Shown here in pieces: positions 15,800-16,652 of a DNA stretch of 16,652 bases. Within the stretch, counting starts at the first letter, position 1, and every line of letters starts with the position of its first letter. A program made the position numbers and the translations under genes. The notes below the pieces were generated by a model. It saw nothing but the letters and a program-made list of their open reading frames with translations. It did not search any database and was not told where the DNA came from. Origin of the DNA: Flavobacteriaceae bacterium (GTDB taxonomy: Bacteria > Bacteroidota > Bacteroidia > Flavobacteriales > Flavobacteriaceae); the NCBI GenBank assembly GCA_015489265.1, contig WFZY01000206.1, positions 1 to 16,652 of the forward strand, given 5' to 3'.

Positions 15800-15807
15800 C
15801 AAATATA
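15800..15807 (-). promoter_or_regulatory. -7 promoter box of the threonine dehydrogenase gene
   Basis: On the minus strand TATATTTG matches TAnnTTTG exactly. Transcription would start near 15793, between the unused TTG at 15797 and the ATG at 15767. No clear -33 TTTG is visible. Confidence 0.6.
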
Positions 15808-15886
15808 AGCTTTTTGAAAGTATAAAACTGAAAAATAAATCATAAAATTGTGATAAAATACCGGAATTTTTAAGAAATTTGCAATT

Positions 15887-16510
15887 ATGAAAAGATTTGT
15901 AAGTCTCTTTTTAGGAATTTTTTTATTAATAGTTTTCGGTTGCCGGAATGAAACTGAAAAAAAATTGCCTGTTGCTCAAAAAAAACAAGCAAAAAATATT
16001 GAAATTATCAAACGTACAGAACGGCTGAAATCTATTGAACCGATTCAAAAAGTGGCGAAGTTAAATCCGAATTTTGTCAAATTTTATGAAAGTTTGACCC
16101 CCGACACGTATAGTATTGATGAATTAGTCGATTTGACGCAGAAAGACTTAAAACTTTTTAAAGAGTTGAGAATCAGACGTTTTAATTCAAAAATAGATAC
16201 GCCTGCGGTTAAAAGCCGATTGGTATTAACGGAAACTAATCTAAAACGGCTTAATTTTTTATTGCACAAAAAAAGGATAGAAACCGATACTATTCGCAAA
16301 ACTTTAGATGAATTGACGCGTAATTTGAATGCAACTATTGATAAAATCAGATTATATAATCAAAGTATTGATGAGTTTGAAACGATTTTGGTAAAGGACA
16401 GTTTGATGCAAGCACATAAAGATTCTTTACAAAACCGTAAAGAAGTTTTCCAAAAGCTACAAAAACAAAAGTTTAAAAAGAAATTGATTTTGCCAAGGAA
16501 AATCAGATGA
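15887..16510 (+). CDS. small lipoprotein of unknown function
   Basis: A 207-residue protein with a lipoprotein signal peptide: basic start MKRF, a hydrophobic core and the lipobox VFGC with C19, which would be lipid-modified after cleavage. The mature part begins with a lysine-rich linker (about 20-50), followed by long charged segments with heptad-like leucines and isoleucines (about 75-185) and a very basic C-terminus (QKFKKKLILPRKIR). There is no enzymatic motif. It looks helical and possibly coiled-coil, and anchored in a membrane facing the periplasm. I do not recognise the family. The gene is divergent from threonine dehydrogenase. GAAATTTG (15874-15881) is a five-of-six -7 match but lies so close to the ATG that its use is doubtful. 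Confidence 0.82.
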   Translation: MKRFVSLFLGIFLLIVFGCRNETEKKLPVAQKKQAKNIEIIKRTERLKSIEPIQKVAKLNPNFVKFYESLTPDTYSIDELVDLTQKDLKLFKELRIRRFNSKIDTPAVKSRLVLTETNLKRLNFLLHKKRIETDTIRKTLDELTRNLNATIDKIRLYNQSIDEFETILVKDSLMQAHKDSLQNRKEVFQKLQKQKFKKKLILPRKIR

Positions 16511-16525
16511 TAGAGTAAGGGGGCT

Positions 16526-16577
16526 TGTCATTTCGACAAAGTTTCCACGACTTTTGTTGTGGAAACGCCGAGAAATC
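16526..16577. repeat. REP-like palindrome downstream of the lipoprotein gene
   Basis: GTTTCCACGAC (16541-16551) pairs with GTTGTGGAAAC (16556-16566) around a TTTT loop: an 11-bp stem with a single G-T pair. Outside it ATTTC (16530-16534) faces GAAAT (16572-16576). The flanks GTCATTTCGAC and GAGAAATCT are, from memory, the ends of a palindrome repeated many times between genes in flavobacterial genomes. It may also terminate the lipoprotein transcript. From here to the window end there is no gene. Confidence 0.55.
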
Positions 16578-16652
16578 TATTGATTCTTTGTCAGAATTAC
16601 ATTAAAAACAATTCATCTTTACTCAAATTGCAAATAGAGTATAGTATAGAGT

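Overview
The window looks like a stretch of chromosome from a low-GC member of the Bacteroidetes, most likely Flavobacteriia. The evidence is: several start-proximal boxes matching the Bacteroidetes -7 consensus TAnnTTTG (minus strand at 1746-1753 and 15800-15807; plus strand at 1822-1829, 9730-9737 and 10635-10642); little sign of Shine-Dalgarno sequences; and gene families typical of that phylum (a DUF5916 outer-membrane protein, a UDP-galactose-epimerase-like threonine dehydrogenase, a receiver-domain/PEP-synthase-like fusion). There are no tRNA or rRNA genes, no insertion sequences, no CRISPR array and no phage genes. It reads as ordinary core or accessory chromosome with mostly monocistronic genes.

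Layout: (1) 1-1728, minus: an ABC-F ATPase whose C-terminus runs off the left edge, divergent from (2) a GNAT acetyltransferase at 1841-2269. (3) 2270-2615 is a gene-free stretch with a 40-bp-period direct repeat and two perfect hairpins. (4) A large outer-membrane DUF5916/CBM9-like protein (2637-5060) meets tail-to-tail, with a 4-bp overlap, (5) a 997-residue protein on the minus strand (5057-8050) that joins two receiver-like domains to the ATP-grasp domain of PEP synthase/PPDK. (6) Divergent from it is a stand-alone YjeF_N/NAD(P)HX epimerase-like protein (8159-8845). (7) A minus-strand pair encodes a small acidic protein and a Nudix hydrolase (8927-9636). (8) An acyltransferase (9765-10586) and a MATE transporter (10658-12028) follow on the plus strand, each with its own promoter box. 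(9) 12029-12408 is gene-free but holds a strongly folded element that looks like a structured RNA, ending just before (10) pbpC, penicillin-binding protein 1C (12409-14763). (11) L-threonine 3-dehydrogenase is on the minus strand (14808-15767). (12) A small lipoprotein (15887-16510) is followed by a REP-like hairpin at the right edge.

The genes do not form one pathway. Envelope functions recur (DUF5916 protein, acyltransferase, MATE, PBP1C, lipoprotein), and several of the others are housekeeping or metabolite repair and clean-up (NAD(P)HX epimerase, Nudix, threonine catabolism). The two most interesting items are the receiver/ATP-grasp fusion, which lacks the parts of PEP synthase that handle phosphohistidine and PEP, and the structured RNA element in the leader of pbpC. 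Promoter positions also show that three long ORFs (MATE, threonine dehydrogenase and probably DUF5916) start further downstream than their longest open frames.
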